Notes under the pieces: generated by a model
Database searches by the model: none
Seen by the model: the letters and a program-made list of their open reading frames with translations, nothing else
What the model was told of the DNA's origin: nothing
Assembly (NCBI GenBank): GCA_023397655.1
Contig: JAEWTW010000041.1
Coordinates: 1-57,909 of the forward strand
From: Bacillota bacterium
GTDB lineage: Bacteria; Bacillota; Clostridia; Christensenellales; SZUA-584
Reading direction: 5' to 3'
Length of the DNA stretch: 57,909 bases
Program-made: the position numbers and the translations under genes
Shown here: positions 15,186-23,345 of the stretch, in pieces
Layout: every line of letters starts with the position of its first letter
Numbering within the stretch: position 1 is the stretch's first letter

Positions 15186-17129
15186 TTAAAAATCCTCGTC
15201 ATCCCCATCAACAAACGATGTGGCTGTCATGAGCAAGTCCATCACCTCATCGCTTATTGAGACAGATGACCCACCTTCTTCCGCCATTCGTGAAAACGCC
15301 TCATAGAAATAACCCGCAGCGTTGTAAGCGGTGTCCGGCATCGTTCCCCGCCAAAGCGACAGCGCCAGCGCTGCGTCCTCTTCCGGCGTTCCGTGCGGCT
15401 CCTGGAGGATTTCCGCGCTATCCGAATCCGCTGCATTCAGATAATACTCCGCATCCTCAGTCAGCAATTCCAGAGCAGCCTTTGTCTGGTCAGTCAAATA
15501 ACCATATCTCAGCCTGCCCCTGCCACGCACTGCCTCCGCCTTGCTCAGCATCCGTTTTTGTTCCGTCCCATCTTTGGAACAAAAGAAAATATCTCCGTAA
15601 ACCGTTGATATATAGAGGCCACCGGCTGCAGTTGTCACGCTTCCGCCTTCTTGTAACAATGTCTCCAAGCCGCTGTCCGTCAAGCGCCCGATGCTTTCAT
15701 TATCCACACATACGTAAACCTCATCATCAATCAGCCAGAAGTCCAGCGCCTTATCCAGCAGCGCCTTGGTGCTGCCGCTGTCAAGGTCGCATTGATGAAG
15801 CACATACCCTTGGTCCAGCCAGTAAAAATACCGGTCATTCCAATCAAACCCTAAGCATGTGCCCAGCGATTCAGATGCCGTCCACTCTCCATCCGTACGG
15901 TGGTACAGATAAAGCCCGTCCTCCTGTATCGCAACAACCGAGTTCAGACCGTTGGCCAGTACCAAATGGGAATAAAGGCTCGCTTGTCCGATGTATGTTT
16001 TCTCCCCGCCAATCATATAAAGATAGAGCTCCTGCATGGCGGCATCGACAGACTGCTCAATATTTGTACCATCCTCAGTGATCGTGTATTCGTTCACGTC
16101 TTCCGTTCCAGCATCTCCTGATAGTTCTGCCAGCAGGAAAGTCTTCGAATCCCCGATATTAAAATATCCCGTCGACTGGCCCGGAAATACAATACCGCAG
16201 CACTTTTCAGATATAGGTTCAGCATCCTGACCCGGCGCTTTATAATATAGCTGATAAGACTGCTGCCCGCTATACAGGCTATCTTGTTCCATTCTATTGT
16301 ACAGAAAATCATCAGCTGCTCCAAAAACGCCCACAGGCTGCCCGCCACCCTCCGTCAGTTTGCCATCCTTGTCGTTATAAAAGGACATTTCATCCAAACT
16401 ACGTCCGAAACCGAACAGCAAGCCGCCTTTGCCGTCAAATACAGCCGTGAAATACCTGAACTCAGGCGGATCCGCTTGATATAATACCCGGATATCTCCG
16501 CCGCTTACCAGATTGAGTTCGTAAGCTTTCCCGATGTTTTTGACATAGTAGAATTGGCTGCCGTCATCCGAAAAGCTGAACATATCCGGCACCACTGACT
16601 GCGCAACCATTTGGGCTTTTCTGCCCGGTGCGCAGAGCCACAATTCACCGGCACCGTCCCGGACATTTTTGCAGAACAAAGCCTGCCCGTCCCGGGACAC
16701 ACATGCAGCGCTGACATTTCCCGATACATTCAGCGGACGTGTGTCTGCATCGCCATGCGTCATCATCAGTTTGCCCGCACCTTTGTGAGGGTCATAACCC
16801 GACACATAATAAACCCAGCCGCTTTCAGATACCATCACTGACAGCGAATGAGGGTCTCCCGGCTCCGTACAAAGAGAAGCATAATTGCCGAGTTGCTGTG
16901 CGTTTTCACCGCTCAGCAGCCACACCGCGCCGTCTTTTTGCACCACCAATGGCTTTACCGATGCGGACAGATCGATTTGCGGTGTTTGCTGCAATGCAGT
17001 CGGGCTACAGCCAGCTAAAAAAGCTGCAAGTGATATGATAAATACGCAAACTTTCAAACCAGAATTTTTCAACGAGATTCGGGAGGCTTTTCGTCTTAAG
17101 CGGATCTCATTTCCACAACAGTATTTCAT
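15186..17129 (-). CDS. large lipoprotein with beta-propeller-like repeats
   Basis: 647 residues. A basic N-terminus, a hydrophobic stretch and the lipobox FLAGC (Cys41) mark a lipoprotein on the outer face of the membrane. The rest is a run of beta-rich segments, each with an aromatic- and Asp-rich strand (for example GWVYYVSGYD, SRDGQALFCKN, SDDGSQFYYVKN, DGLYLYHRTDGEW, DDEVYVCVDNESIGRL). This is what DUF5050/TolB-like beta-propellers look like. No catalytic motif is seen, so a binding or scaffolding role is likely. GTGGAG precedes the ATG at 17129. The product cannot be named further. Confidence 0.7.
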   Translation of the reverse strand: MKYCCGNEIRLRRKASRISLKNSGLKVCVFIISLAAFLAGCSPTALQQTPQIDLSASVKPLVVQKDGAVWLLSGENAQQLGNYASLCTEPGDPHSLSVMVSESGWVYYVSGYDPHKGAGKLMMTHGDADTRPLNVSGNVSAACVSRDGQALFCKNVRDGAGELWLCAPGRKAQMVAQSVVPDMFSFSDDGSQFYYVKNIGKAYELNLVSGGDIRVLYQADPPEFRYFTAVFDGKGGLLFGFGRSLDEMSFYNDKDGKLTEGGGQPVGVFGAADDFLYNRMEQDSLYSGQQSYQLYYKAPGQDAEPISEKCCGIVFPGQSTGYFNIGDSKTFLLAELSGDAGTEDVNEYTITEDGTNIEQSVDAAMQELYLYMIGGEKTYIGQASLYSHLVLANGLNSVVAIQEDGLYLYHRTDGEWTASESLGTCLGFDWNDRYFYWLDQGYVLHQCDLDSGSTKALLDKALDFWLIDDEVYVCVDNESIGRLTDSGLETLLQEGGSVTTAAGGLYISTVYGDIFFCSKDGTEQKRMLSKAEAVRGRGRLRYGYLTDQTKAALELLTEDAEYYLNAADSDSAEILQEPHGTPEEDAALALSLWRGTMPDTAYNAAGYFYEAFSRMAEEGGSSVSISDEVMDLLMTATSFVDGDDEDF

Positions 17130-17430
17130 ATATAAGTCTCCACTTCTGCTGTATTCGTATCGACCTGTTTACTTTATCACAAGGAATATATAAGTAAAGA
17201 AATACTTTCTTTGCTAATCTTGGGGGCCCGTAGCCTGTCTGCATTTCTCCAGCCTATGGAGGTCTTCTTTGACAGGCAAACGCCCCTGCTGCGGTTCGTT
17301 ATAAATGCTTGTCCGTCTGTGCAATCGCATATCCCGCCGGTATTTTCCCTAACCGGCCATATGCCGCTTGCCGGGCAGCCAATAGCGGCGTATAATGACA
17401 GTGACACAACGCATCTTCGCGGAGGCCGCA
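17130..17430. promoter_or_regulatory. divergent intergenic region with promoter and 17-bp palindrome
   Basis: Plus strand: TTGCCG (17368-17373), 17 bp, TATAAT (17391-17396) for the downstream membrane-protein pair. A perfect palindrome, AAAGAAA-TAC-TTTCTTT, occupies 17196-17212, upstream of a weak minus-strand promoter for the lipoprotein gene, and is a candidate operator. No coding sequence is evident. Confidence 0.5.
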
Positions 17431-18408
17431 ATGACTCAGCTGACACGTCTCGCCGCCCAGGCGGGCTACGCCGTCTATGACGGCACCGCTTATGGCCGGA
17501 CCAACGGCATATATTTTAATGTGGCCACGGATCCCGGCCATGGCGTCTCGGTGCGCGCCTATATCCGCCCTATCGAGACGCTGACGTTCCGCGACACAGG
17601 CCGGGGACGCGGCATAGACCTCGTCCGTATCAACGATTACCTGAAGGTTCGGCGTCGGGATTACGGCAGCAGTACGGCCCAGGCCGACGAGCGTTCACTA
17701 TGGCTGACGCTGGAGGGAGAACCCAAGGCCGAGAGCGTATCCGCTTTTTTATATGAGTTTTCCAGATATCTGTCTGACAGCGGCTATGTATCGTCCTGTG
17801 CCATTTGTCCGAAGACGCGCAGCCTTGGCCACCGGCTGCAGAACGGGCAGGTGCTTGAGGTGTGCCCCGCGTGCGCCGAAAAGCACAGCTCCCAGCTCCA
17901 TAGCCTTGCCCCGCAGCACGGTATAAAGAGCAGCTATATGCGCGGCGCAGCAGGCGCTGCTCTGGGCGGTATCACGGGCATGATACTGTGGATACTTGTT
18001 AATTTTGCCGGCAGCTTTTCTTTTATCTGCGGCGTGCCGATGGCTTATTTCGTCTACAAGGGCTACCATATGCTGCACGGCAAACACAGCAGGAACATGT
18101 TTGCGATACTGTTTGCCGCGCTCATAGTTTTTACCTACATTGCGGTGATGACCTGCGAAGGTATCATCGTATACCGGGCCAGAATGGACGCTGGCTTTAC
18201 AACCGGTTTGTTCAGCGAGATCGGCGGCATGATGACAGGCCTGCTGTATCCGGGTGTGTACGATACGCCATATCTCATGATGCGCTTGGGTATTGGGCTG
18301 CTGTTTTCAGGGCTGGGCGGTTTTGCACTGGTGCTGCGTTTCCGCCGTGAAAATGGCGCCGGCATTAAACCCGTTCCTAAACGCTCAGAGCGCACACTCC
18401 GTCATTGA
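17431..18408 (+). CDS. unknown membrane protein with CxxC pairs
   Basis: 325 residues from the ATG at 17431 (GGAGG seven bases before), ending in a basic tail. Residues 1-115 are a soluble alpha/beta domain starting TRLAAQAGYAVYDGTAYGR. A zinc-ribbon-like segment with CAICP and CPACAEK follows near 128-150, then four hydrophobic helices (about 170-310). I do not recognise the family. The following gene overlaps in context, is only 40 bp away, and encodes another protein with two N-terminal helices and a soluble domain of similar flavour, so the two are probably co-expressed. Confidence 0.65.
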   Translation: MTQLTRLAAQAGYAVYDGTAYGRTNGIYFNVATDPGHGVSVRAYIRPIETLTFRDTGRGRGIDLVRINDYLKVRRRDYGSSTAQADERSLWLTLEGEPKAESVSAFLYEFSRYLSDSGYVSSCAICPKTRSLGHRLQNGQVLEVCPACAEKHSSQLHSLAPQHGIKSSYMRGAAGAALGGITGMILWILVNFAGSFSFICGVPMAYFVYKGYHMLHGKHSRNMFAILFAALIVFTYIAVMTCEGIIVYRARMDAGFTTGLFSEIGGMMTGLLYPGVYDTPYLMMRLGIGLLFSGLGGFALVLRFRRENGAGIKPVPKRSERTLRH

Positions 18409-18448
18409 ATCGTTAAGCTCCTATTTATCAATCAGCCGGGAGGCCGTT

Positions 18449-19210
18449 ATGCAGCCACAAAGACCAAAGCGCATCCATGTCATACTGCTTATTGCCCTCA
18501 TTGCCGCTGAAGCGGCGCTCATCACGCTCTATGTGATCGCACAGAGCGGCAGCGGTACGCCGCTGCTTGCTGAGCTATATGTCGCCGGCATATTGATATG
18601 CGCCATATTGATCGCATTCTTGATGCTGACCCGTTTGGGTCCGGCACTGCTGCTGAAAAGCGCTAAAAAGAAGCTACAGTCGATGAAAGCGGTGAGCGGC
18701 GATACCGGTGTGATTGAACCGGAGGGTCTTAAGGACCGGCTGGTCTCCGCGCTGCAAAAGGATGGCTTTACACTGTCGGATACGCAGATCACGCAAAGCG
18801 GCGGCGACACCTTGCGCGTCACAGTGGCCGCCGGTAAAGCGTTCAGCTTGTTTACCGACCGCATGTTTCGTTATATGATCATCACGGAGGATTTTCGAAA
18901 GGCGCGGGACTTCGACGCACTGGCGCGCTATGCGCAAAATCTGGCCGAAGCCGAAGACCTGTCGGACGACGCCCGGGCGCGCAGCGGTTTTGCCGCCGTT
19001 GTTGTACTGCTGATGGCTCATGTTCCGGCGCAACTGCAAGCCGCTGCCCGGGAAGAAGCGGCCGTCGAGGGGCCCGCTTATGTCCCTGTCGCGTGCGATA
19101 TGACCGCCGGCAAGGCGTATTATCTGGCAGGAAAGGCGCTGACAATGCCTGAATTTCGCTGTGCCCAGCGCATGATCAGGAAGTATCTAATCAGTCCGGA
19201 AAAGAAGTAA
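18449..19210 (+). CDS. unknown two-helix membrane protein
   Basis: 253 residues from the ATG at 18449, preceded by GGGAGG. Two hydrophobic helices (about 9-31 and 38-60) are followed by a soluble domain of about 190 residues containing GVIEPEGLKDRLVSALQKD and a KAFSLFTDRMFRYMIITEDF stretch, a pattern also seen in some uncharacterised Clostridial proteins. No catalytic residues stand out. It sits 40 bp behind another unknown membrane protein and before a terminator at 19226. Confidence 0.6.
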   Translation: MQPQRPKRIHVILLIALIAAEAALITLYVIAQSGSGTPLLAELYVAGILICAILIAFLMLTRLGPALLLKSAKKKLQSMKAVSGDTGVIEPEGLKDRLVSALQKDGFTLSDTQITQSGGDTLRVTVAAGKAFSLFTDRMFRYMIITEDFRKARDFDALARYAQNLAEAEDLSDDARARSGFAAVVVLLMAHVPAQLQAAAREEAAVEGPAYVPVACDMTAGKAYYLAGKALTMPEFRCAQRMIRKYLISPEKK

Positions 19211-19225
19211 ATTTGCATCATGCGA

Positions 19226-19251
19226 TGCCGGCGAATATGCCGGCATTTTTT
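19226..19251 (+). terminator. intrinsic terminator
   Basis: TGCCGGC (19226-19232) pairs with GCCGGCA (19239-19245), followed by six T. Confidence 0.8.
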
Positions 19252-19266
19252 GTTTACTATTTGCAG

Positions 19267-19313
19267 TTGACAGCCGTAATGTATTTTGTTAAATTAAATT
19301 GTATCAAATATAC
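19267..19313 (+). promoter_or_regulatory. promoter and possible OhrR operator of the gpx-ohrR operon
   Basis: TTGACA (19267-19272), 17 bp, TAAATT (19290-19295). The sequence after it is AT-rich with GTAT (19301-19304) and ATAC (19310-19313) half-sites. It resembles the AATTGTAT-type sites bound by OhrR in Bacillus, but the dyad is imperfect. Confidence 0.5.
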
Positions 19314-19331
19314 TTTTAGGAGGCATATGTT

Positions 19332-19808
19332 ATGAACATTTACGATATCTCTGTTAAAGGCACAAAAGGAAATGAAGTGCCGATAAGCGAATACCGAGGC
19401 AAGGTACTGCTCATCGTCAATACGGCAACGGGCTGCGGCTTCACGCCTCAGTACAAGGGGCTGCAGACGCTGTATGACAAATATTCACCCCAAGGCTTTG
19501 AAGTCCTGGACTTTCCCTGCAACCAGTTTGCAAACCAGGCACCGGGCAGCATCGATGAAATCAACAGCTTCTGCACCATCAATTACGGAACAACCTTCCC
19601 CCGTTTCGCCAAGATTGATGTGAACGGCGAAAATGAAGCCCCGCTTTTCACTTATCTGAAAGCGCAAAAGGGCGGCAAGCTGGGTTCAAAAATCAAGTGG
19701 AACTTTACCAAGTTTCTGGTTGATCGGGAAGGCCGGGTTGTCAAGCGTTACGCCCCGACCGATAAGCCAGTGAAGCTGGAGAAGGACATTCTAAAACTGC
19801 TGCAGTAA
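19332..19808 (+). CDS. glutathione peroxidase family (thioredoxin-dependent peroxidase)
   Basis: 158 residues, the standard length for the bacterial Gpx/BsaA family. These cytosolic enzymes reduce organic and hydrogen peroxides, in Firmicutes mostly using thioredoxin. The peroxidatic residue is Cys35 in TATGCGFTPQY (codon TGC, not selenocysteine). FPCNQF supplies the Gln and a possible resolving Cys, and KWNFTKFLVD supplies the Trp and Asn of the catalytic tetrad. AGGAGG precedes the ATG. The OhrR-like peroxide sensor gene starts 14 bp after its stop, so expression is probably induced by organic peroxide. Confidence 0.92.
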   Translation: MNIYDISVKGTKGNEVPISEYRGKVLLIVNTATGCGFTPQYKGLQTLYDKYSPQGFEVLDFPCNQFANQAPGSIDEINSFCTINYGTTFPRFAKIDVNGENEAPLFTYLKAQKGGKLGSKIKWNFTKFLVDREGRVVKRYAPTDKPVKLEKDILKLLQ

Positions 19809-19822
19809 GGAGGCATACCGCC

Positions 19823-20281
19823 ATGACCGCCAAAGCCAACGAATTTGATATGCTCAAGCTGAAAAACCAGCTGTGTTTCCCGCTGTACGCCTGCTCAAGA
19901 GAGGTCGTGAAGAGATACAAGCCGTATCTAGACGATTTGGGGCTGACATACACCCAATACATCGTGATGATGGTGTTGTGGGAATATAAAAGCACATCCA
20001 TAAAAGCGCTCGGGCAGCAGCTCCATCTGGACTCCGGCACTCTCACGCCGCTGCTTAAGCGTATGGAAACGGACGGGTTGCTGAAGCGCAGCCGCGATAC
20101 CGTTGATGAGAGGATTGTCAATATCAGCGTTACCGAAAAAGGCGAACAGCTGATGAAGCTGGCTGCTGAAATACCCGGCAAAATCGCGCAGTGCATTCCG
20201 CTGGACGCAGACGAAGCGGCTACGCTTTATAATCTGTTGTACAAGGTACTGGGACAGATGGCTCATGACGGATCATCATAA
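19823..20281 (+). CDS. ohrR: MarR-family regulator, OhrR-like organic peroxide sensor
   Basis: 152 residues with a winged helix-turn-helix (IKALGQQLHLDSGTLTPLLK, then a DTVDERIVNI wing). The N-terminal LKLKNQLCFPLYACSREV contains Cys18 at the position of the OhrR redox cysteine, oxidised by organic hydroperoxides to release DNA. YTQYIVMMVLWE supplies the tyrosines that contact this cysteine. A second cysteine near residue 24 and one at about 133 are extra. Translation is close-coupled to the peroxidase gene (AAGGAGG, 14-bp gap). The usual OhrR target ohrA is replaced by a Gpx here. Confidence 0.85.
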   Translation: MTAKANEFDMLKLKNQLCFPLYACSREVVKRYKPYLDDLGLTYTQYIVMMVLWEYKSTSIKALGQQLHLDSGTLTPLLKRMETDGLLKRSRDTVDERIVNISVTEKGEQLMKLAAEIPGKIAQCIPLDADEAATLYNLLYKVLGQMAHDGSS

Positions 20282-20411
20282 AAGCTCATAACACAGTATC
20301 AAGAGTCCGCAGCAAATCATCAAAAAGACATATGACATCGGATAATCTGATACTCCTTGCGAGAGACTATGTATCAAGACAACCAGAAATACTCAAAAGG
20401 ATGATATCGCC

Positions 20412-20687
20412 ATGAAAATTGCGGATAAGCTGCAGGATACTGAATTAAAAATCATCAAAACGTTGTATGATAAATGGAAATCAGCCAACACGGAACATGC
20501 GTCGTTTGAGGCAGAAAGCACGAATCTGGATCAAACAGTTCTTAGCCTTGGGATGTCCCTGAATCAGGCAAAAACCCACCTCGAGAGCCTTCAGGCTTTT
20601 GATTTCATTGAATTTGATGCAAATAAAATCAAGCTGCTGCCCAGCGGCATCAAATATGCCAGAGGACATTTTGACCATATTGTTTAG
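20412..20687 (+). CDS. small winged-helix-like protein of unknown role
   Basis: 91 residues, soluble. Helix-rich: LQDTELKIIKTLYDKWKSA, then LGMSLNQAKTHLESLQAFDF, and a short strand region with KIKLLPSGIKYA. The order helix-helix-helix-wing resembles a degenerate winged helix-turn-helix. A weak ribosome binding site (AAAGGATG) precedes the ATG. It stands alone between the OhrR gene and a bidirectional terminator. Product name unknown. Confidence 0.55.
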   Translation: MKIADKLQDTELKIIKTLYDKWKSANTEHASFEAESTNLDQTVLSLGMSLNQAKTHLESLQAFDFIEFDANKIKLLPSGIKYARGHFDHIV

Positions 20688-20703
20688 AACACTGGTATAA
20701 CGA

Positions 20704-20733
20704 GAATAAGAAGCGTAATGCTTCTTATTCTTC
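20704..20733. terminator. bidirectional intrinsic terminator
   Basis: GAATAAGAAGC (20704-20714) and GCTTCTTATTC (20720-20730), a perfect 11-bp stem with loop GTAAT, lies between two converging genes. Confidence 0.85.
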
Positions 20734-20763
20734 AGAACAGGCGCTTGCTGCTTAAATGAGCAG

Positions 20764-20907
20764 CTATTTGTTTTTATTATTGCTGTTATTGTCGTTTTGC
20801 CTGTTCTTGTTGCGGTTGTTCTGATCATTATTCCGGTTGTTCTGATTGTTCTGGTTGTTCCGGTTCTTCTGATCATCCATCTTGTTCCAGCTGGTGTTTC
20901 TGTCCAT
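20764..20907 (-). CDS. 47-residue Asn-rich peptide
   Basis: A short gene below usual length cut-offs. The ATG at 20907 is preceded by AAAGGGG at seven bases, an excellent ribosome binding site, and the stop is TAG at 20764-20766. The peptide starts MDRNTSWNKMDDQ and continues as a low-complexity chain of Asn with Gln, Arg, Lys and Asp; 21 of 47 residues are Asn. No hydrophobic segment exists. Similar Asn/Gln-rich mini proteins occur in spore-forming Clostridia, where they may be structural, but I do not recognise this one. It converges on the bidirectional terminator at 20704, which supports a real transcription unit. Confidence 0.65.
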   Translation of the reverse strand: MDRNTSWNKMDDQKNRNNQNNQNNRNNDQNNRNKNRQNDNNSNNKNK

Positions 20908-20997
20908 AAAAAATCCCCTTTCTTTGGTGCTCTGTCATTATTATTGCTTCCTTGAGGTTACACTATTCCGGTAAATAGTCTATGTTCAGGAGAAAAA

Positions 20998-22158
20998 ATG
21001 CTGATCAGGAACGGAAAGATCATGACGATGGCAGGGCAGGACTTTCAAGCCGGATGTGTTATGATCAGAAACTCGAAAATAGTCAAAATATCCGAACACA
21101 TCGAAGAAACTGAAAATACCGACGGGGCTGTCATTGATGCCCGAGGCGGTTGGGTGATACCCGGCCTGATCGATGCCCACTGCCATATCGGTATTCAGGA
21201 GGAGGGCATGGGCACGGAAGGCAACGACACCAACGAGGTAGCGAAACCGGTAACGCCCTATATCAAGGCCATCGACGCCATCAACCCTATGGACTCGGCA
21301 TTCCACAATGCCATCAAAACGGGTATCACATCGGTGATGACAGGCCCCGGCAGTTCCAATGTTGTCGGCGGGCAGTTTGTGTTCATGAAGACGCAGGGAC
21401 GTTGCGTTGATAATATGGTGGTTAAGGAACCTGCCGCCATGAAAATCGCTCTCGGAGAAAACCCTAAAAAGAACTATGGGGATCAGAACATGATGCCTTC
21501 GACCCGCATGTCCATTGGCTTCATACTGCGGGAAGAGTTATCCGCAGCCAGACAATACTGCGAAGAAAAAAGCAAGGGCGGTGACGGCTTCAAAGCGGAC
21601 TATCAGCTGGAATGCTGGATGCCGGTGTTTGAAGGGAAAATACCGCTGAAGGCGCACGTGCACCGCGCGGACGACATACTCACCGCGATCCGCATCGCCC
21701 GGGAATTCGGGCTCAAAATGACGCTCGATCACTGCACGGAAGGCCATCTGATTGCCGACGAAATCAGGGAGTCCGGCTTCCCCGCCATACTGGGCCCCAG
21801 TCTGGCTTCCCGCAATAAAATTGAAATTAAATACATGGACTTCAAAACGGCCGGAGTGCTGCATCAGGCAGGCGTCAAGGTGGCTGTCATGACGGATCAT
21901 CCGGTTTCACTGATCCAGTGCCTGCCGCTCTGCGCCGGTCTGGCCGCCCGGGAAGGCTTGGGTGTTACAGAAGCCCTTCGGGCAATCACGATCAACGCCG
22001 CTGAAATATGCGGCGTCGCAGACCGGGTGGGCAGCCTTGAGTCCGGCAAAGACGCGGACATCGCCATATTTGACGGCAACCCGCTGGAGGTGTTCACCCG
22101 GTGCCTGTACACCATAGTCAACGGCGAAATCATCTACAGAGGAGATAAAGAGAGCTAA
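20998..22158 (+). CDS. amidohydrolase family protein (imidazolonepropionase/dihydroorotase-like)
   Basis: 386 residues, a complete cytosolic amidohydrolase. A beta-sandwich N-terminus (MLIRNGKIMTMAG) leads into the barrel with the metal pair H61 and H63 in GLIDAHCHIG. Further ligands appear in LKAHVHRADD, LDHCTEGH and AVMTDHPVS (Asp on strand 8). The C-terminal GVADRVGSLESGKDADIAIFDGNPL closes the sandwich domain. Family members of this layout cut cyclic amides or dipeptides; the substrate is not known. AGGAG precedes the ATG. The gene is alone, divergent from the Asn-rich peptide. Confidence 0.88.
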   Translation: MLIRNGKIMTMAGQDFQAGCVMIRNSKIVKISEHIEETENTDGAVIDARGGWVIPGLIDAHCHIGIQEEGMGTEGNDTNEVAKPVTPYIKAIDAINPMDSAFHNAIKTGITSVMTGPGSSNVVGGQFVFMKTQGRCVDNMVVKEPAAMKIALGENPKKNYGDQNMMPSTRMSIGFILREELSAARQYCEEKSKGGDGFKADYQLECWMPVFEGKIPLKAHVHRADDILTAIRIAREFGLKMTLDHCTEGHLIADEIRESGFPAILGPSLASRNKIEIKYMDFKTAGVLHQAGVKVAVMTDHPVSLIQCLPLCAGLAAREGLGVTEALRAITINAAEICGVADRVGSLESGKDADIAIFDGNPLEVFTRCLYTIVNGEIIYRGDKES

Positions 22159-22167
22159 CCGGAGACC

Positions 22168-22872
22168 TTAGTCATTGTCTTTAACAAAGGCACTGATCTC
22201 CTGTGCAGTGATTCTTTGCTGTTCCTCGCGGGTGATAGTCGCTGCCCCGTCTCCGCGCTGCTCGCCATAGTTGCCAAAATAAGCGTGATTGCCCCCTGGT
22301 ATTTCAATGACATTGGCTGTACCTTCCAGCTTCTCCTTATTGAGCAAACCATCTTCACTGCCATACAGCGCCAATGTGGGTATCTGCGCGTCGTTCACCG
22401 GGTATGCCCCCAGCATTATCAGCCCATTTAATCTGTCGGTATGACTGCCTGCATAGCTGCTGGCCATCGCACCGCCCAGCGAATGGCCTGCGATATACCA
22501 GTGCTCAATCTCAGGAAATGCATCCATCACACGGTCAGCGGCATTGGTATCGAACACAGCCAGATGAAATGGCATATCCACCAGAACGCATAACATACCG
22601 TTTTCTGAAACACGCCAGAGCAGCGGTGCGTAGGCAGCTGATTCCACCTTTCCTCCGGGGTAAAATATCAGGCCGGATGACGGTGCGGATTGCGGCGCAA
22701 ATACTGTCAGCGCCTTATCATATTGTTCGGTGTCCAACATGGTTTGTAATGCAACTTTATCTGCCCGGTAATAATCAAGGGTGTAAATATAAAAGCTCCC
22801 GGCCAGTGCCACCAGAATGATTGCCATAATAATGAGGACGATCCTTAACGATTTCCGGCGCTTTTTTATCAT
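22168..22872 (-). CDS. alpha/beta hydrolase with N-terminal membrane anchor
   Basis: 234 residues from the ATG at 22872, chosen for the AGGGG nine bases upstream. KKRRKSLRIVLIIMAIILVAL forms a signal anchor, so the enzyme faces outside. The hydrolase core has the oxyanion strand SGLIFYPGGKVE, nucleophile S131 in GHSLGG, an Asp in YGSEDGLLN and His in GGNHAYFGNYG. These match a small family of Firmicute carboxylesterase-like proteins with a GGKVE start. The physiological ester is unknown. A hairpin at 22899 separates it from the rhodanese gene upstream. Confidence 0.85.
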   Translation of the reverse strand: MIKKRRKSLRIVLIIMAIILVALAGSFYIYTLDYYRADKVALQTMLDTEQYDKALTVFAPQSAPSSGLIFYPGGKVESAAYAPLLWRVSENGMLCVLVDMPFHLAVFDTNAADRVMDAFPEIEHWYIAGHSLGGAMASSYAGSHTDRLNGLIMLGAYPVNDAQIPTLALYGSEDGLLNKEKLEGTANVIEIPGGNHAYFGNYGEQRGDGAATITREEQQRITAQEISAFVKDND

Positions 22873-22898
22873 GCCATTGTCCCCTTCCATGAGATTAT

Positions 22899-22929
22899 AA
22901 GGCCGCTCCGGATTGCCCGAGGCGGCCTT
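22899..22929. terminator. GC-rich hairpin between rhodanese and hydrolase genes
   Basis: AAGGCCGC (22899-22906) pairs with GCGGCCTT (22922-22929). The T run is poor on both sides, so it may slow rather than end transcription. Confidence 0.5.
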
Positions 22930-22953
22930 CAGTCTTATAAGCAAGTGCCTTGT

Positions 22954-23280
22954 TTAGTGAGTAATCTCGTACGGCCAGCCAAATATGCCCCCCAGATCAA
23001 ACACGTTTTTGTAGCCCATGGCGGCCAGCTGAGATGCGGCATAAGCGCTCCGCGCGCCGCTCTGGCAGTAAACGATCACAGCTGCGTCTTTGTCGGCCAA
23101 CGCTGCTGCCGACTGTTCATTCAACGTGTCCAGAGGAAGCAGGTTAGCGCCCCCGATATGACCCATCGTATACTCGCCCGGCGTCCTGACATCTATAAGC
23201 ACTGCCTGCTTTTTATCGATCATCTCTTTCGCGCTTTTTGCATCTATCCTTTTGGGCTTTGTCAGCATTTCTCTCATCAT
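22954..23280 (-). CDS. single-domain rhodanese-like protein
   Basis: 108 residues, one rhodanese domain of the short (GlpE/PspE) kind, cytosolic. The persulfide-carrying Cys72 sits in YCQSGARS, the expected six-residue active loop CQSGAR, and VLIDVRTPGEYTMGHIGGA is the CH2A-type motif. These proteins move sulfane sulfur. AGGAGGGA precedes ATG 23280 (a second ATG follows directly). A perfect inverted repeat at 23297-23317 lies just upstream and may bind a regulator. Confidence 0.9.
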   Translation of the reverse strand: MMREMLTKPKRIDAKSAKEMIDKKQAVLIDVRTPGEYTMGHIGGANLLPLDTLNEQSAAALADKDAAVIVYCQSGARSAYAASQLAAMGYKNVFDLGGIFGWPYEITH

Positions 23281-23296
23281 TTGTGTCCCTCCTGTT

Positions 23297-23317
23297 CGTT
23301 ATGATGCGATCATAACG
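23297..23317. promoter_or_regulatory. perfect inverted repeat upstream of the rhodanese gene
   Basis: CGTTATGAT-GCG-ATCATAACG: two nine-base arms with a three-base centre, 16 bp before the rhodanese start. On the plus strand a run of T follows, so it could also act as a plus-strand terminator, but no plus gene leads into it. Operator is the better reading. Confidence 0.5.
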
Positions 23318-23345
23318 TTTTTTTAATCGGATGACTGTGACAAAA

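Noticed and set aside
15006..15190. c-di-GMP (GEMM) riboswitch before the EAL gene
   Set aside because: Only a chance GGGACGCA; the conserved P1a/P1b stems and the A-rich linker are absent.
20481..20876. Minus-strand 131-codon frame rich in Thr and Arg
   Set aside because: Another frame of the Asn-rich peptide gene and antisense of the small wHTH-like gene; the 47-codon frame has the ribosome binding site.
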